From Dugong dugon (Eukaryota; Chordata; Mammalia; Sirenia; Dugongidae), in the NCBI GenBank assembly GCA_030035585.1, contig CM057482.1, forward strand, positions 11,829,001 to 11,893,000: a stretch of 64,000 nucleotides of DNA, read 5' to 3'. Position numbers and translations under genes: made by a program. Below the pieces are notes generated by a model, which saw nothing but the letters and a program-made list of their open reading frames with translations, was not told the DNA's origin and ran no database searches. Below, in pieces: positions 43,680 through 55,700 of the stretch; within the stretch, counting starts at the first letter, position 1, and each line of letters starts with the position of its first letter.

Positions 43680-45860
43680 ATTAAACGACTCAGGAAGCAT
43701 CCAAAGAAGATGGAAGGAATGCACAGTCACCATACCAAAAGGAATTGGTCGATGTCCAACCATTTCAAGAGGCAGCATATGATCAGGAACCGATGGTACT
43801 GAAGGAAGAAGTCCAAGCTGCAATAAAGTCACTGGCGAAAAACAAGGTTCCAGGAATTGACAGGATATCAACTTAGATGTTTCAACAAATGGATGCAGCG
43901 CTGGAAGTGCTCACTCGTCTATATCAAGAAATTTGGAAGACAGCTACCTGGCCAACGGATTGGAAGAGATCCATACTGTCATGGATTGAATTGTGTCCCC
44001 CAGAAAATGTGGGTAGCAGCTTGGCTGGGTCATGATTCCCAGCATTGTATGATTGTGTTATCTGACGTGATTTCCTTGTGTGTTGTAAACTCTACCACTA
44101 TGATGAGATTATATGTGATCTCCTCATGTGTTATAAATTCTATCACTGTGATGAGGTTATACTGATGAGGTGGACAGGATTAGTGTCTTAACACAATCTC
44201 TTTTGAGATATAAAAGAGAGAAGCGAGCAGAGACACATGGGACCCTCATACCACCAAGAAAGCAGTGCCAGGAGCAGAGCGCGTCCTTTGGACCTGAGGT
44301 TCCTGTGCAGAGAAGCTCCCAGACCAAGGAAAGACTGAGGTATCACAAGGACTTTTCTCCAGAGCCGACAGAGAGAGAGCCTTTTCCTGGAGCTGATGCC
44401 CTGAATTTGGACTTATAGCCTACTGGACTGTGAAGACAATAAACTTCTCTCTGTTAAAACCATCCACTTGTGGTGCTTCTGTTAGAGCAGCACTAGATGA
44501 CTGAGACACATACTTATGCCTATTCCCAAGAAAGGTGATCCAACTGAATGTGGAAATTACTGAACAATATCATTAATATCACACACAAGTAAAATTTTCT
44601 GAAGAACATTCAAAAGCGGCTGCAGCAGTATGTCAACATACTGCCAGAAATTTAGGCCAGATTCAGAAGAGGACGTGGAACCAGGGATATCATTGCTGAT
44701 GTCATTGCTGGATCCTGGCTGAAAGCAGAGAATACTAGAAAGATGTTTACCTGTGTTTTATTGACTATGCAAAGGCATTCAATTGTGTGGATCATAAATT
44801 ATGAATAACATTGCGAAGAATGGGAATTCCAGAACACTTCATTGTGCTCATGAGGAACCTGTACATAGATCAAGAGGCAGTTGCTGGGACAGAACAAGGG
44901 GATACTGCATTGTTTAAAGTCAGGAAAGGTGTGCGTCTGGGTTGCATCCTTTCACCATACCTATTCAATCTCTGTGCTAAGCAAATAATCCAAGAAGCTG
45001 GACTGTATGAAGAAGAAAGGGGCAACAGGATTGGAGGAAGACTCATTAACAAACTGCCATATGCAGATGACACAACCTTGCTTGCTGAAAGTGAAGATGA
45101 CTTGAAGCACTTACTGGTGAAGATGAAAGACCACAGCCTTCAGCATGGATTACGCTTCAACATAAAGAAAACAAAAATAAAAACTTAAAGAAAAATCCTC
45201 ACAACTGGACCAATAAGCAACATCATGATAAACAGAGAAAAGATTGAAGTTGTCAAGGATCTCATTTTACTTGGATCCGCAATCAACACCCATGCAAGCT
45301 GCAGTCAGGAAATCAAAAGAGGCATTGCATTGGGCAAATCTGCTGCAAAAGACCTCTTTAAAGTGTTGAAAAGCAAAGATGTCACCTTGAAGACTAAGGT
45401 GCACCCAAACCAAGCCATGGTATTTTCAATTGCATCATATGCATGCGAAAGCTGGACAATCATAAGGAAGACCAAAGAACTGACGCCTTTGAATTGCAGT
45501 GTTAGTGAAGAATATTGAATACACCATGGACTGCCAAAAGAATGAACAAATCTGCCTCAGAAGAAGTACAACCAGAATGCTCGTTAGAAGGAAGGATGGT
45601 GAGACTACATCTTATATACTTTGGACGTGTGGTCAGGAGGGATCAGCCCCTGGAGAAGGACATCATGCTTGGTAATGTACAGGGTCACCAAAAAAGAGGA
45701 AGACCCTCAATGAGATGGATTGACACAGTGGCTGCAACAATGGGCTCAAGCATAACAATGCTTGTGAGCATGGCGCAGGACTGGGCAGTGTTTTGTTCTG
45801 TGGTGCGTAGGGTCGCTATAAGTCAGAACCGTCTTGATGGCTCCTAACAATAACAACAAG
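43680..45860 (+). mobile_element. RTE-clade LINE, split by a solo LTR
   Basis: RTE/BovB-like coding remains run from about 43680 to 43976, then from 44509 to 45860. The reverse transcriptase part (44811-45188) has [20 protein letters not shown] and the YADD motif ([20 protein letters not shown]); frameshifts and stops break it before the C-terminal part (45225-45847). The 3' end (TAGGGTCGCTATAAGTCAGA) matches the AfroSINE tail. This is the longest RTE copy here and is inactive. Confidence 0.92.
43977..44508 (+). mobile_element. Solo LTR, MaLR type, with 5-bp target duplication
   Basis: Begins TGTCATGGATTGAATTGTGT and ends AGATGACTGAGACA, with AATAAA at about 44439 and the target duplication CATAC on both sides (43972-43976 and 44509-44513). 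MaLR (ERVL-MaLR) LTRs share this start and duplicate 5 bp. No internal viral sequence remains, as expected after LTR-LTR recombination. Confidence 0.9.
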
Positions 45861-45954
45861 CGCTGGGCTGGCTGCAGCTAGTACTCCAACTCAAGATTAT
45901 GGCCTCTGCTTTGTACATGACATGCCCTAGTTGCGACTATATCACCCAGAAGTC

Positions 45955-46195
45955 TTAGTCCTCAAAGTGACATCTTTGCTTTTTAATACTTTAAAGAGGT
46001 CTTTTGCAGCATATTTGCCCAATACAATATATTGTTCGATTTCTTGACTGATGCTTCCCTGGGTGTTGATTGTGGATCCAAGTAAAATGAAATCCTTGAC
46101 AACTTCAATCTTTTCTCTGTTTATCATGATGTTGCTTATTGGTCCAGTTGTGAGGATTTTCGTTTTCTTTATGTTGAGGGTCGTATAGTATCTGG
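45955..46195 (-). mobile_element. RTE LINE internal fragment, opposite direction
   Basis: Reverse strand resembles 45145-45390 of the neighbouring copy (AACATCATGATAAACAGAGA, GAAGTTGTCAAGGATTTCAT). It is about 95 bases from the end of that copy and points the other way, so it forms a short inverted pair with it. Confidence 0.85.
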
Positions 46196-47229
46196 TAAAG
46201 CCTTCATCTCCGTGCCTCCTTCCCAACACTTCTCTCTCCTTCTCACCCACTGTCTCATCTGTTATGCAGGTCATTTTCCTGCTTGCAGCCAACTGACACC
46301 CTCAGGATAGGAGTAGGAGATGGTGTATGTGGGTATTCACCAACTTCAAGAACTTATTAAAATAACAGTATTCTTCCCAACAAGGACACAGCTCTCCCTA
46401 AGAGAACTTTAATGTTAGCCGTTAATGTAGTACAATATTCTCCATCTCCACCCAAATAGAATTTAACAGAAGCGAAAGGTGATAAGAAAGCATTCCCGAC
46501 GTGGAATGGAATGAAAGCAAGCCATCAGCCTTTGGACAAACTGAGACCGGCACTATTTGACTTTTATGCTGCACATTTTCTAATTACTTCTTCTGTGTTC
46601 CCAATAGCAAGATACTTTGCAGTTCTGAAAAATATTCGGAAAAAAAAAATATTTTAAGTTATTTTTTACTCTTTCATAATTTAAAATTTTATTACGTTCA
46701 AATGTTTTATAAGAGCACTGTCACCAGGTGAGGGAGCTGGGGAGCTGTTCTTTAAACGTTTTCATAAGCGAGGAGCATATTTTAAAGATTCAAAGTTTAA
46801 GAGATACTCAACATACAGAAGAAATTTCCCTGATGGCATTTAAATGGCAAACGTTTCTAAGCTAGAACACAAAAAAGCATGAACTATGAAAGAAAAATGA
46901 TCAAGACGCTGGGCTTCATCAAAATTAAAAATGTTTGCTTTTCAAAGAAAATGAAAAGGCATATCATGAACAGGGAGGCAAATATTTGTAAAACATGTAT
47001 CTGACAAAGGACTTGTATTTAGAATATACAGAGAACTCTTACAACTCAATACTCAATAATAAGACAAACAACCCAGTTCAAAATGGGCAAAAGATTTAAC
47101 ATTCACTCCACCAAAGAAGATATATGGATGTCAGAAAAGCATGTAAGAAGATGCTCAAAAACATCAGTCAGTAGGGAAATAAAAATGAAAACCACAATCG
47201 GGTATCACTACACATCCACTCCAAAAAAC

Positions 47230-47394
47230 CAAAAAATCAAACCTGTTGCCATTGAGTCGATTTTGACTCATAGTGACCCTATAGGACAGAGCAGAACGGC
47301 CCCATAGGGTTTCCAAGGAGAGCCTGGTGGATTTGAACTGCCAACCTTTTGGTTAGTAGACATGGCTCTTAACCACTACGCCACCAGGGTTTCC
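47230..47394 (-). repeat. AfroSINE inserted in L1
   Basis: GTTGCCATTGAGTCGATTTT through to the head CTTAACCACTACGCCACCAG. The L1 sequence resumes directly after it. Confidence 0.9.
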
Positions 47395-47526
47395 ACACTT
47401 CCACTAGAATGGCTATAATTTTGAAAGACTAATCAGACCAAACGCTGGCAAGGATGTGGAACAGCGAAATTCTCCCACACTGCTGATAGAAATGTAAAAT
47501 AGTTGAAACACTTTGGAAAAGTTAAA

Positions 47527-47620
47527 CACACTGAACTGTACATGTAGAAACTGTTGAATCAGCGTGTGTTCTTCTGTGTATATTCTCAACAACAACAAAT
47601 AAAACGAATTAAAAAAAAAA
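47527..47620 (+). mobile_element. Short L1-type tail inserted in L1
   Basis: GAACTGTACATGTAGAAACT to an A10 tail, flanked by AAAAGTTAAAC on the left and AAAAGTTAGAC on the right, which look like a target duplication with one mismatch. Related to the tail at 35930-36120. Confidence 0.6.
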
Positions 47621-48179
47621 GTTAGACATACCTACTGCATGACCTGTCCATTTCACTCTTAGGTATCTACCCACGAGAAATGAAAATATACCCATATGAA
47701 GACTCGTACACAGATGGGCATAGCGGTTTTGTTTGTAATAACCAAAGAAAACTGGAAACAACCCAGATGCTCATCAACAGGCGAATGAATCGACAAACTG
47801 GTACAGCCATTACATGGCGTGCTACTCAGCAATCAATGGACTATTGAGGCACAAAACAATGAACGAATCTCAAAGTAACTATGCCGAGTGAAAGAAGCCA
47901 GATTAAAGAGTACATACTATACAATCAATTTATATAAAATTCTAGAAAACGCAGACTGTAGTGGGGGTGGGGGTGGGGGAGCGGGGATTACAAATGGGCA
48001 TAAGGAAACTATTGATGGTTTCTCCACGTATGTCAAAACCGTTCAAATTTTATACTTTAAATATGTGTTGTCTTATGTCAAATATGCCTCAATAAAGCTG
48101 TAAAAAAAAAAAAAAAAAAGATTAAAAGTATAAGAGATGTTTTAAAATACAGAAAAAAATTCCCTCAATGGTATTTAAA

Positions 48180-48255
48180 TTGTTGTTGTTGCTGTTAGTT
48201 ACCATCAAGTCAATTCCGACTCATGGAGATCCACGTGTGCAGAATAAAACTGTTA
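48180..48255 (-). repeat. AfroSINE or RTE tail fragment
   Basis: TTGTTGTTGCTGTTAGTTAC then CATCAAGTCAATTCCGACTC matches the shared 3' tail only, so SINE and LINE cannot be told apart. Confidence 0.7.
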
Positions 48256-48261
48256 CATTAA

Positions 48262-48467
48262 GGAACCCTGCTGGTGCAGTGGTTAAGCACTCAGCTGCTA
48301 ACGGAAAGGTCAGTGGTTTGAACCCACCAGCCAGCCACTCCACAGGAGAAAGATGTGGCAGTCTGCTTCTGTAAAGATTACAATCTTGGAAACCCAATGA
48401 GGCAGTTCTACTCTGTCCTATAGGGTTGATATGAGTCGGATTGACTCAAAGGAAACAAGTTTGATTT
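48262..48467 (+). repeat. AfroSINE
   Basis: GGAACCCTGCTGGTGCAGTG, GGTTTGAACCCACCAGCC, CTTCTGTAAAGATTACAATC and tail GATATGAGTCGGATTGACTC. Near full length. Confidence 0.9.
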
Positions 48468-48894
48468 TTTTGGTTTGGAAGAAGGACCATGTTAATTAAC
48501 TGATTATGTCATCTTATAACTGTTCTCCCCAGCAGCCTTAATCCTTCAAGGAAATAGGTGAGAATGCTTCCTTTTATATTTACATTGCATACCGGCTAAA
48601 TGGCTTGAAATAAAATAAAATATTTGAACGTGAAAAGAAACTATATTTTTCACCACCAATAAAGGCAGAAAAGTTATGACAAAGAGTTTTAAGTAAAAGC
48701 CTAGGAATATTTCTTTTTTTACAAGAAGGCATTGCAGCACATTATAAGTGGAGTTTTTTATTTTTTAGATACTTGCTAAGTAAGGATCTTCCCTCCTCTT
48801 AAATAGCACGAGTAGAGATGCTTTTAGTAAGAGCATAGCAAAGCGCGTGGAGATAATGGTTTGTTTGGCTTCAGTGAACTCTCGGGTAGGTAGC

Positions 48895-49045
48895 TCGTTG
48901 TTGCAGAAAGAGCACAGGGCTGGTGAGACACTAGGCCTGGATTTGCAGTGTAACTTGAACCTTTCCGGCTATCAGTATCTTCTATAAAACACGGATCACA
49001 CTACTTATCTTTTGGGTCTCAAGATACTGCTTTCAGGATCTGATC
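48895..49045 (+). repeat. MIR SINE, partial
   Basis: GCAGAAAGAGCACAGGGCTG, CTGGATTTGCAGTGTAACTT and CTATAAAACACGGATCACAC follow the MIR order. Confidence 0.65.
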
Positions 49046-49218
49046 AGAAAGAGAAGGGGGAGATTTACTCATTCTACAAATGTTTATTTATTTATTTTAT
49101 CGTGGCAGATATATTCGTGACAAAACATTTGATATTTCAACAATCTTCAGTAGCAGTTCAGTAGCACTGATTATGTTCATCATCAACAAATATTGATTGA
49201 TTATCTACGTGCCAGGTA

Positions 49219-49430
49219 GGAGTCCCTAGGTGGTGTAAATGGTTTAATGCACTCAAATGCTAACTGAAAGGTTGGAGGTTCAAATCCACTCAGAGGTGCC
49301 TCAGAAGAAAGGCCTAGCGATCTACTTTTGAAAAATCAGACACTGAAAACCCTGTGGAGCACAGTTCTACTCTGACACACATGGGGTCGCCATGAGTCAG
49401 AACAGACTCAACGGCAACTGACTTAACTGG
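49219..49430 (+). repeat. AfroSINE, long-middle form
   Basis: GGAGTCCCTAGGTGGTGTAA, ATCCACTCAGAGGTGCCTCA and tail GGGTCGCCATGAGTCAGAAC. Same subtype as 1736-1950. Confidence 0.9.
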
Positions 49431-49439
49431 TATGTGCCA

Positions 49440-50600
49440 CGTGTAGTTCTCTGTGCCAGTGATAAAGTGATGAACAAGACAGATGAGGTCCCCCTCTCCC
49501 AACAGGGAACCAGGTAATAAATAAGTAAATAAAGAAACAAAGAAGATAATAAAGGAAGAAAATAAAATGGTAATATGACAGAGCATCTAGAGGGACAGCG
49601 CAGACAGGCAGAGGAAGTGACTTTTCAGCAGACTCGTAATGTCAACAAGCAGCCAGTCAGGTAAAGGGCTGAGGGGAGAGTAGTCCATGCTGACAGGAAG
49701 CCTAAAGGCCCTGAGGTGGCAACAACCAGGTGTGTTCAGAAGAAGGCAAGATCATGGTGGCCAGAGTAAGATGAAGTGAGGTGAGGAGGAGGCAGAGCTG
49801 GAAAGCACTGGTAAGGATTTTGGAGATGGGTCCATTGCGGGCCTTAAGCAGTAGACTAATGTTAGTTTGTTTAGGATCTTCTAGCTGCCATGTAAAGAAC
49901 GGACTGTGAGGAGGCCAGAGGGAAAGTAGAGGGCCAGTTAGGATTCTTGATATGTCTGGGAGGTAAAACTTAACCCACCCCTAATGCTTGCAGGGCCCAG
50001 GGCAAGAGAACAAATGGAGGCCCAATACCTAACACCTATATATGTAAAAGTTATAAACCAAGCTACAGATCATTAAATATGTTTTATTCTCCTATCTTGA
50101 AAAATATACTTTCCTAACAATCTGGAATTTCAGGTTGGGATTTAGATTTCTCCAACTCCGTGGAAGGCTATGCTGGAAAAGGGGAGAAGGGCCCCCTTTC
50201 TTCTCTCTGTTCTCGTTTCTCTTCTGACCCCCAACGCCATCCCACATTGCAGGGAGCTCTGCCCATCTCCTTCAAATAGGCCCTTGGCCACCCTTCTGAC
50301 ATCGGGGAGTCTACACTTGGGTGCAGCCTGCCACTCTGCCCACAGGAGCAGGCCCTAGAGACAGGCTCGGCACCGTCTGGGCAGGAAATCCTGGGGTCTT
50401 GGACAGCAAGAGAGTGGAAGAGGAAGCACGTGCATGACCCCTTGTCCCTGTGAACTCCTCACCATGTGGGGAGGGGAATGACCAGACAAGGGTCTGAACG
50501 GAGCCCCTGAAGCAAGGCCCAAAACAGAACTGCTCACAGTTTTCTGACACACTGGATGTGGGCAGTGCTAGAAAGAGAGGAATCAAGGCGGCTGCAGTGG
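49440..50600. other. Intergenic, unassigned
   Basis: 49440-49970 looks like an ancient interspersed repeat (CAGTGATAAAGTGATGAACA, TCCATTGCGGGCCTTAAGC), and a related stretch occurs near 32440-32820, but I cannot name it. The rest has no recognisable element. Confidence 0.35.
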
Positions 50601-50604
50601 GGGT

Positions 50605-50782
50605 GGGTGTTGCTAGGTACCATCAAGTTGGTTCTGTCTCACAGCGACCCAATGTATAACAGAAAGGAACACTGCCCAGTCCTGCGCTATCCTCAGAATT
50701 GTTCCTATGTTTGAGCCCACTGTGGTAGCCACTGTGTCAGTCCATCTCGTTGAGGGTCTTCCTCTTTTCCTCTACCCTCAGT
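50605..50782 (-). mobile_element. RTE LINE 3'-end fragment
   Basis: GGTACCATCAAGTTGGTTCT to CATCTCGTTGAGGGTCTTCC, parallel to the fragments at 24764 and the end of 2706. Confidence 0.8.
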
Positions 50783-51119
50783 GGGAGTAAGGGAGTGGAA
50801 TCAAGTCCTCCAGTTTGTATGTTTTGTGTTTCAGATGCCCTTTAATATATCCAAGCAGAAATTCTCAGCAGGCAGTTGACCATACGAGTCTGGAATTCAG
50901 GAACAGAGATCTAGGCCAATAATAAAAAAAAAATCGGGACCCTCATCAACATATAAATAGTATTGAACACTGAGGTCACCAAAGCAGAGAGCACAGACAA
51001 AAAAGGACTGTGTCCGAGGCACTACAAACTAATAAATGCTCACCAACAAAAGCTGGAAAATACGGAAAAGAAAAAACAAATAAAACAATCTCACCTATAC
51101 GCTCACCTCCTAAAAATAA

Positions 51120-52150
51120 ACACTGTTAGCATTTTCTAAATCGTTGTTGAAAGTATACACAGCAAAACATACACCAATCCAACAATTTCTACATGTGCAA
51201 TTCAGTGACATTGATTACATACCTCGAGTTGCGCAACCATTCTCACCCTCCTTTTCTGAGTTGTTCCTCCTCTATTAACATGAACTCACTGCCCCCTAAG
51301 TTTCTTATCTAACCTTTCAAGTTGCTGTTGTCAGTTTGATCCCATATAGAGAGTTCTTCAAAAAAGCACAATATCCAAAGCAAACATGCTTTACTAAATA
51401 AGCTGACTTATCGTTTGGTTTAAAGAAGACTTCAGGGGATAGTTTTGGTTCAAGGTTTAAACATAATCTCAGGATAGCAGTAACACTGTTAGCATTTTGC
51501 TGTATTTCCTTTCAGTCTCTCTCTCCCTCTTCCTCAGTATCCCTTTCCTCTCCTCTCCTTCTCTTTCTTTCTTCCTTGTCATACACATTTATACTGTATT
51601 GGTGTAATAAAATTGGGCTCATAATGCACATACTTCTTTATAAGTGCTTTTTTTTCACTTAATTTTTTTCCGAAGAATTTCCCATGCCATTAGATGTTCT
51701 TTTAAAGTGAGATTCCTAACTGATGTATTGAATTTCATCGTGCAGATATATCGTAAAATTCCCTATTTTTGGACATTAAATTCTAAAAATATTACTTTTT
51801 TTAACACAGAGAAATCCAAAAGAGATAATTAAAAATTATCCATAATTTTGAATAAAATAAGATAGTACATCTACATGAACAGAAAATTCAAACAAGGGAG
51901 GTAGGTACAAAATGAAAAGTAAGCACTTTTCTTCCCAATCGGCAAGTTTTTCTTTCTAAAGGTAACCACTGATAACCAAATTTTGTAGTTTCTTCCAAGG
52001 AAAAACACATTAGTTTGTGTCTCTATTTTGTTTTTATGAGTAACATGGAAATAAACATTCTTGTTGTACATGAAACTTTGTGCACATCTATGATTATTTC
52101 CCTAAAATAAATTTCTAAATTTGAATTGTATACATCATGGGTATTACATG
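51120..52150 (-). mobile_element. Old L1 fragments, probable
   Basis: A/T-rich sequence with reverse-strand old-L1 3' features (TTTCTTCCAAGGAAAAACAC, TCCATAATTTTGAATAAAAT). Family and boundaries are uncertain. Confidence 0.4.
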
Positions 52151-52506
52151 AAATTGCTTTTATTTTGCATAGTTTGTAAACTCAGTTTGAATGGCATCAA
52201 GATTTGTCAGTTTCTAAGTTTGGCTCCGAATTCATAGAACTCAAGAGGAGTGTGGATTATTATATATCCAAACCTACCGAATTTATGCAAAATATGGTTT
52301 GACATCATTTGAAATAGAAGGTGAGTATGAAAATTAGAGAAAGGGGTAGTAGACAAAGGAAAAAAAAATCATATTGTTAATTGTAGCATTACTGAGATCT
52401 TTAGTGTCTTTATAATTGGAGATAACTTGAAAATGTCTCAGCTAAACAAACTTATCTGATGACTATCAAACAAAACTAATTTTAGCTATGTACTACTTGG
52501 CAAGTA

Positions 52507-53125
52507 TTATAGATTGAACTGTTTCCCACCAAAATTTATGCTGAAGTCCTAACCCCTGGTACCTGTGAATCTGACCTTGTTTGGAAGATGTTACAGTTAA
52601 GCTAACATGAGGTCATACAGAGTTCTGGTGGCGCAAATGGTTAAGCCCTGGACTACTAACCAAAAGGTTGGTGGTTCAAACCCACCCTGAGGTACCTGGA
52701 AGTAGGGCCTGGTGATCTGCTTCCAAAAGGTCACAACCTTAAAAACCCTATGGATCAGTTCTCCTCTGCCCACGTTGGGTCCCATGAGTCAGAATCAACT
52801 GTATGGCAACTAACAACACAACAACATACTGGAGCAGGGTGGGTCCTAATCCAATTTGAGTGCTGTCCCATAATAGAGAAGAGAGACAGAGAGGGAAGAC
52901 AGCCACATGAAGGAGTTATGCTGTAGCCGTAAGCCCAGGAATGCCTGGGGCTACCAGAAACAGACAGAAACAAGACAAGATCTTCCTCTAGAGACTTCTG
53001 AAAGAACATGGCTCTGCTGACACCCTGATATGAACTACTAGCCTCCAGAACCGTGAGATAATACATTTCTGAGGTTTAAGGCCACCTACTTTGTGGTGTT
53101 TTGTTTCAGCAGCCCTAGGAAAGGA
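52507..53125 (+). mobile_element. MaLR-type LTR interrupted by an AfroSINE
   Basis: TTATAGATTGAACTGTTTCC and GGAAGATGTTACAGTTAAGC lie left of the SINE; GGGTCCTAATCCAATTTGAG and the end CTAGCCTCCAGAACCGTGAG, CTTTGTGGTGTTTTGTTTCA, GCAGCCCTAGGAAAGGAACA lie right. It is in the MLT1/MST LTR style. No viral coding sequence remains. Confidence 0.8.
52619..52824 (+). repeat. AfroSINE inside an LTR
   Basis: TTCTGGTGGCGCAAATGGTT, GGTGGTTCAAACCCACCCTG and tail CATGAGTCAGAATCAACTGT. CATAC flanks both sides (about 52614-52618 and 52826-52830), a possible short target duplication. Confidence 0.88.
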
Positions 53126-53145
53126 ACACAGCAAAACTAAAAAAG

Positions 53146-53303
53146 AACCAAACCCGATGCCACTGAGTCGATTCCAACTCAAAGTGACCCTCTATGATGA
53201 AGCAGAACTGCCCCATAGGGTTTCCAAGAAGCAGCTGGTGGATGCAAACCGCTGACCTTTTGGTTAGCAGCCAGGCTCTTAACCACTGCGCTACCAGGGC
53301 TCC
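53146..53303 (-). repeat. AfroSINE
   Basis: CACTGAGTCGATTCCAACTC to CTTAACCACTGCGCTACCAG plus GGCTCC. Reverse strand, near full length. Confidence 0.9.
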
Positions 53304-53364
53304 ACGAATACAGCAAGACACCAGAGAATTCTGAAAACATCACTGGCCTGGGAGTCAGGAGATG

Positions 53365-53505
53365 TGGCTGCAGTCTGTTCTACCCCTAGTTATCTGTGTG
53401 ACCTTGGAGGACACTACTGAACTGTCCGAGGCTCCGTTTTCCCATTTAAAAAGTGGGATGATTGGACCCAATGACCTCTTTGGTTCAGCTCTAACATTCT
53501 AAAAT
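53365..53505 (+). repeat. MIR SINE
   Basis: CCTAGTTATCTGTGTGACCT, CCGTTTTCCCATTTAAAAAG and TGATTGGACCCAATGACCTC match MIR-type 3' sequence. Confidence 0.7.
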
Positions 53506-55135
53506 GAACTCAGTCTCTCATTATGCAAATGAAAAAGCCCTACATCACAGGCCAGTCTGAGATCCAGTCACCAATGTCTTATCTATTCAGCGAAAGCACA
53601 CAACGGAGCAAGGATAAATGGCCATAGGGTTCAGCAGTAATGATAGTGATGCAGCAAGACTATCATTATAATAATACATTATTTGACTGTATAATTAATG
53701 CAATCTGGGACGTTATGCAGAAGAGGTTTCTTGATCCCTAAGACTGTATAAAGCTCCAAAATCCACTGATGCATCAATAATTAGAGTTTACAATATCTTA
53801 AAACAGACATAAACTCAGGAGGTGTGTCGTGTGGAGTTCACCGCTGCAGATAAAACACTTCAGACAATTTCTCGGCTCCCTCTGAGCTGACCTGGCTCTG
53901 AGCAAGAACGTGCATTATAAAAAGATTGACAGGCTTTAAGATGTCTCTGCCTGTGCAGGCCTCACATGCTCTTATCACAGCTCCCAGACCACTGCTGCTC
54001 ACATTGTCACTCTCCTTTTAAATTTCCTGCTTGTAATGTTTGCAATGCGTTTGGCAGGAAGAGAATGATGCAGGGGTTTTCCACTGAAAAAGCATGAGAC
54101 AAAAAAAAAAACAAACAAACCAGTGATGATAAGCTTTGGAATGAATGTCCTAGGAAAGAGATTTGCTTAATCTCAGACCAGCCTCTAGAATAAGAATATC
54201 CAGGATCCTGGGCTGTGAGTCCAAAGGACTTCCTTCTCCACAGCTGCCCTCTAGGAAGCTGGTATGTCCCAAGTAGATCTTCTTTCACTGGGCTACATAA
54301 GGGTAAAAAGCCAAGTACCACATCTCTCTTTAATGCCAAACCAGGATGAAGTCCCTACCCCCGCAGCCCTCTGAAAAAAGATGCCGGAGCTGACATCCTG
54401 TCTGGTTTAAGCCACATCCTTTGCGACCAAATGAAATCACATCATCTCCACCTTGTTGAGGCATCTTTTCCTTTAAATGAAGGGCAGGTGACCATTAAAA
54501 GAAGCTCCCAAAATAACCCAGTGGTTTCACTGCAATCGGAATGTCTGACATCAAGAATTGAGGAAGCGGATGCGCCTCCTAGGAGGGGAGGGGAGGGTTA
54601 CCCTCCACACCGTGACCCTTTCCTTAACAGGAACAGCTGCCAAACTCACAGAAGCTTAAATATCTAGACAATGCAGTAGACACCTTAGATATTTATTTTA
54701 AAAATTAAAAAAATTCGCTCTACCCTGAGCAAAATGAATTATGTGCAAAGGGAATTGATGATAGTAAAAGCATTTGATAAAAAGCCAGAATTCTCTCATG
54801 AGCAGGGTGTAGAAAAATGTGGTATTAAAACGAGAAAACAAACGTAAGGTGGAATGTCTTCCTTTGGAATTACTCTTATTTGCAATAACACATTTTTGAT
54901 TTTGAATTTCCCAACTGAATTTTTCATATTAAGAAAGTAAAAGATCTTAATTTGTAAGGGGATAAGCATGGGCTTTCCTCTAAAATAAAGATCATAAATT
55001 GAAAATGTCATGATGTTCGCTAACTCTATAATAATAAGCATATGAGTATGGCTGAAGATAAATGTAGAACTCCATCATGTAAATTAAGGTTATCTTTGAG
55101 TAGTATATCACGAATGGTGGTTTTTATTATCTTCT
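53506..55135. other. Intergenic, unassigned
   Basis: No gene or named repeat recognised, apart from short A-rich runs. Confidence 0.35.
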
Positions 55136-55700
55136 TTACACTTTTCTGGGTTTTTTCCACGTAATAAGTTGGCAGAAGTTTTATAATTTAAAAAAACCCA
55201 CAAAATTTGAAACAGTAAAGTTGAAGATATTTTCCTCTAAAAGTTTTATTTAGTTCTACAATCCATCTAGAGCTGATTTTTTTTTTTTTTTTAGTTATGG
55301 TGTGAGGTAGGGACCAGGACTTATTTATTTTTTTTCATACAGATATTCAGTTGACCCAGCACCATTTATTTAAAAGAGCATCCTTCCCCTACTGTACTGA
55401 CTTATCATCTTTGTCATAAATCAGGTGATCTAATGCATATGAGTTTTCTCTATTCTCTTCTACTCCATTGGTCTATTTGTCTATCCACGTTTCAGTGCCA
55501 TATTGACTTAAACTATTTTCCCATGTTCTTTTCTGCTACTTCTACGGTTTAATCTTTGACGCACCTGGAATTTATTCTAGCTTAAGGAGTAAACTAGAGA
55601 TCCCCTTGATTGCTTTTTCCAGTGGCCAGTCAGTCGTCCCTACATGCTTTACTGAGTATTCTATGCAATTGAAAGTCCTGGCCATTTCCCAGATGTGGAT
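55135..55700 (-). mobile_element. Old L1 fragment (ORF2 region)
   Basis: Reverse-strand L1 text: CAGTTGACCCAGCACCATTT, TATGAGTTTTCTCTATTCTC, TCCATTGGTCTATTTGTCTA. A T run at about 55280-55296 interrupts it. Confidence 0.78.

Larger units (their letters stand above)
46870..48118 (+). mobile_element. L1 LINE 3' part hosting two insertions
   Basis: L1 ORF2 C-terminal-type sequence (GGGCTTCATCAAAATTAAAA, GACAAACAACCCAGTTCAAA, AAAACCACAATCGGGTATCA) continues after an AfroSINE (CTTCCACTAGAATGGCTATA) to a poly(A) near 48101-48118. All frames are broken. Confidence 0.88.
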
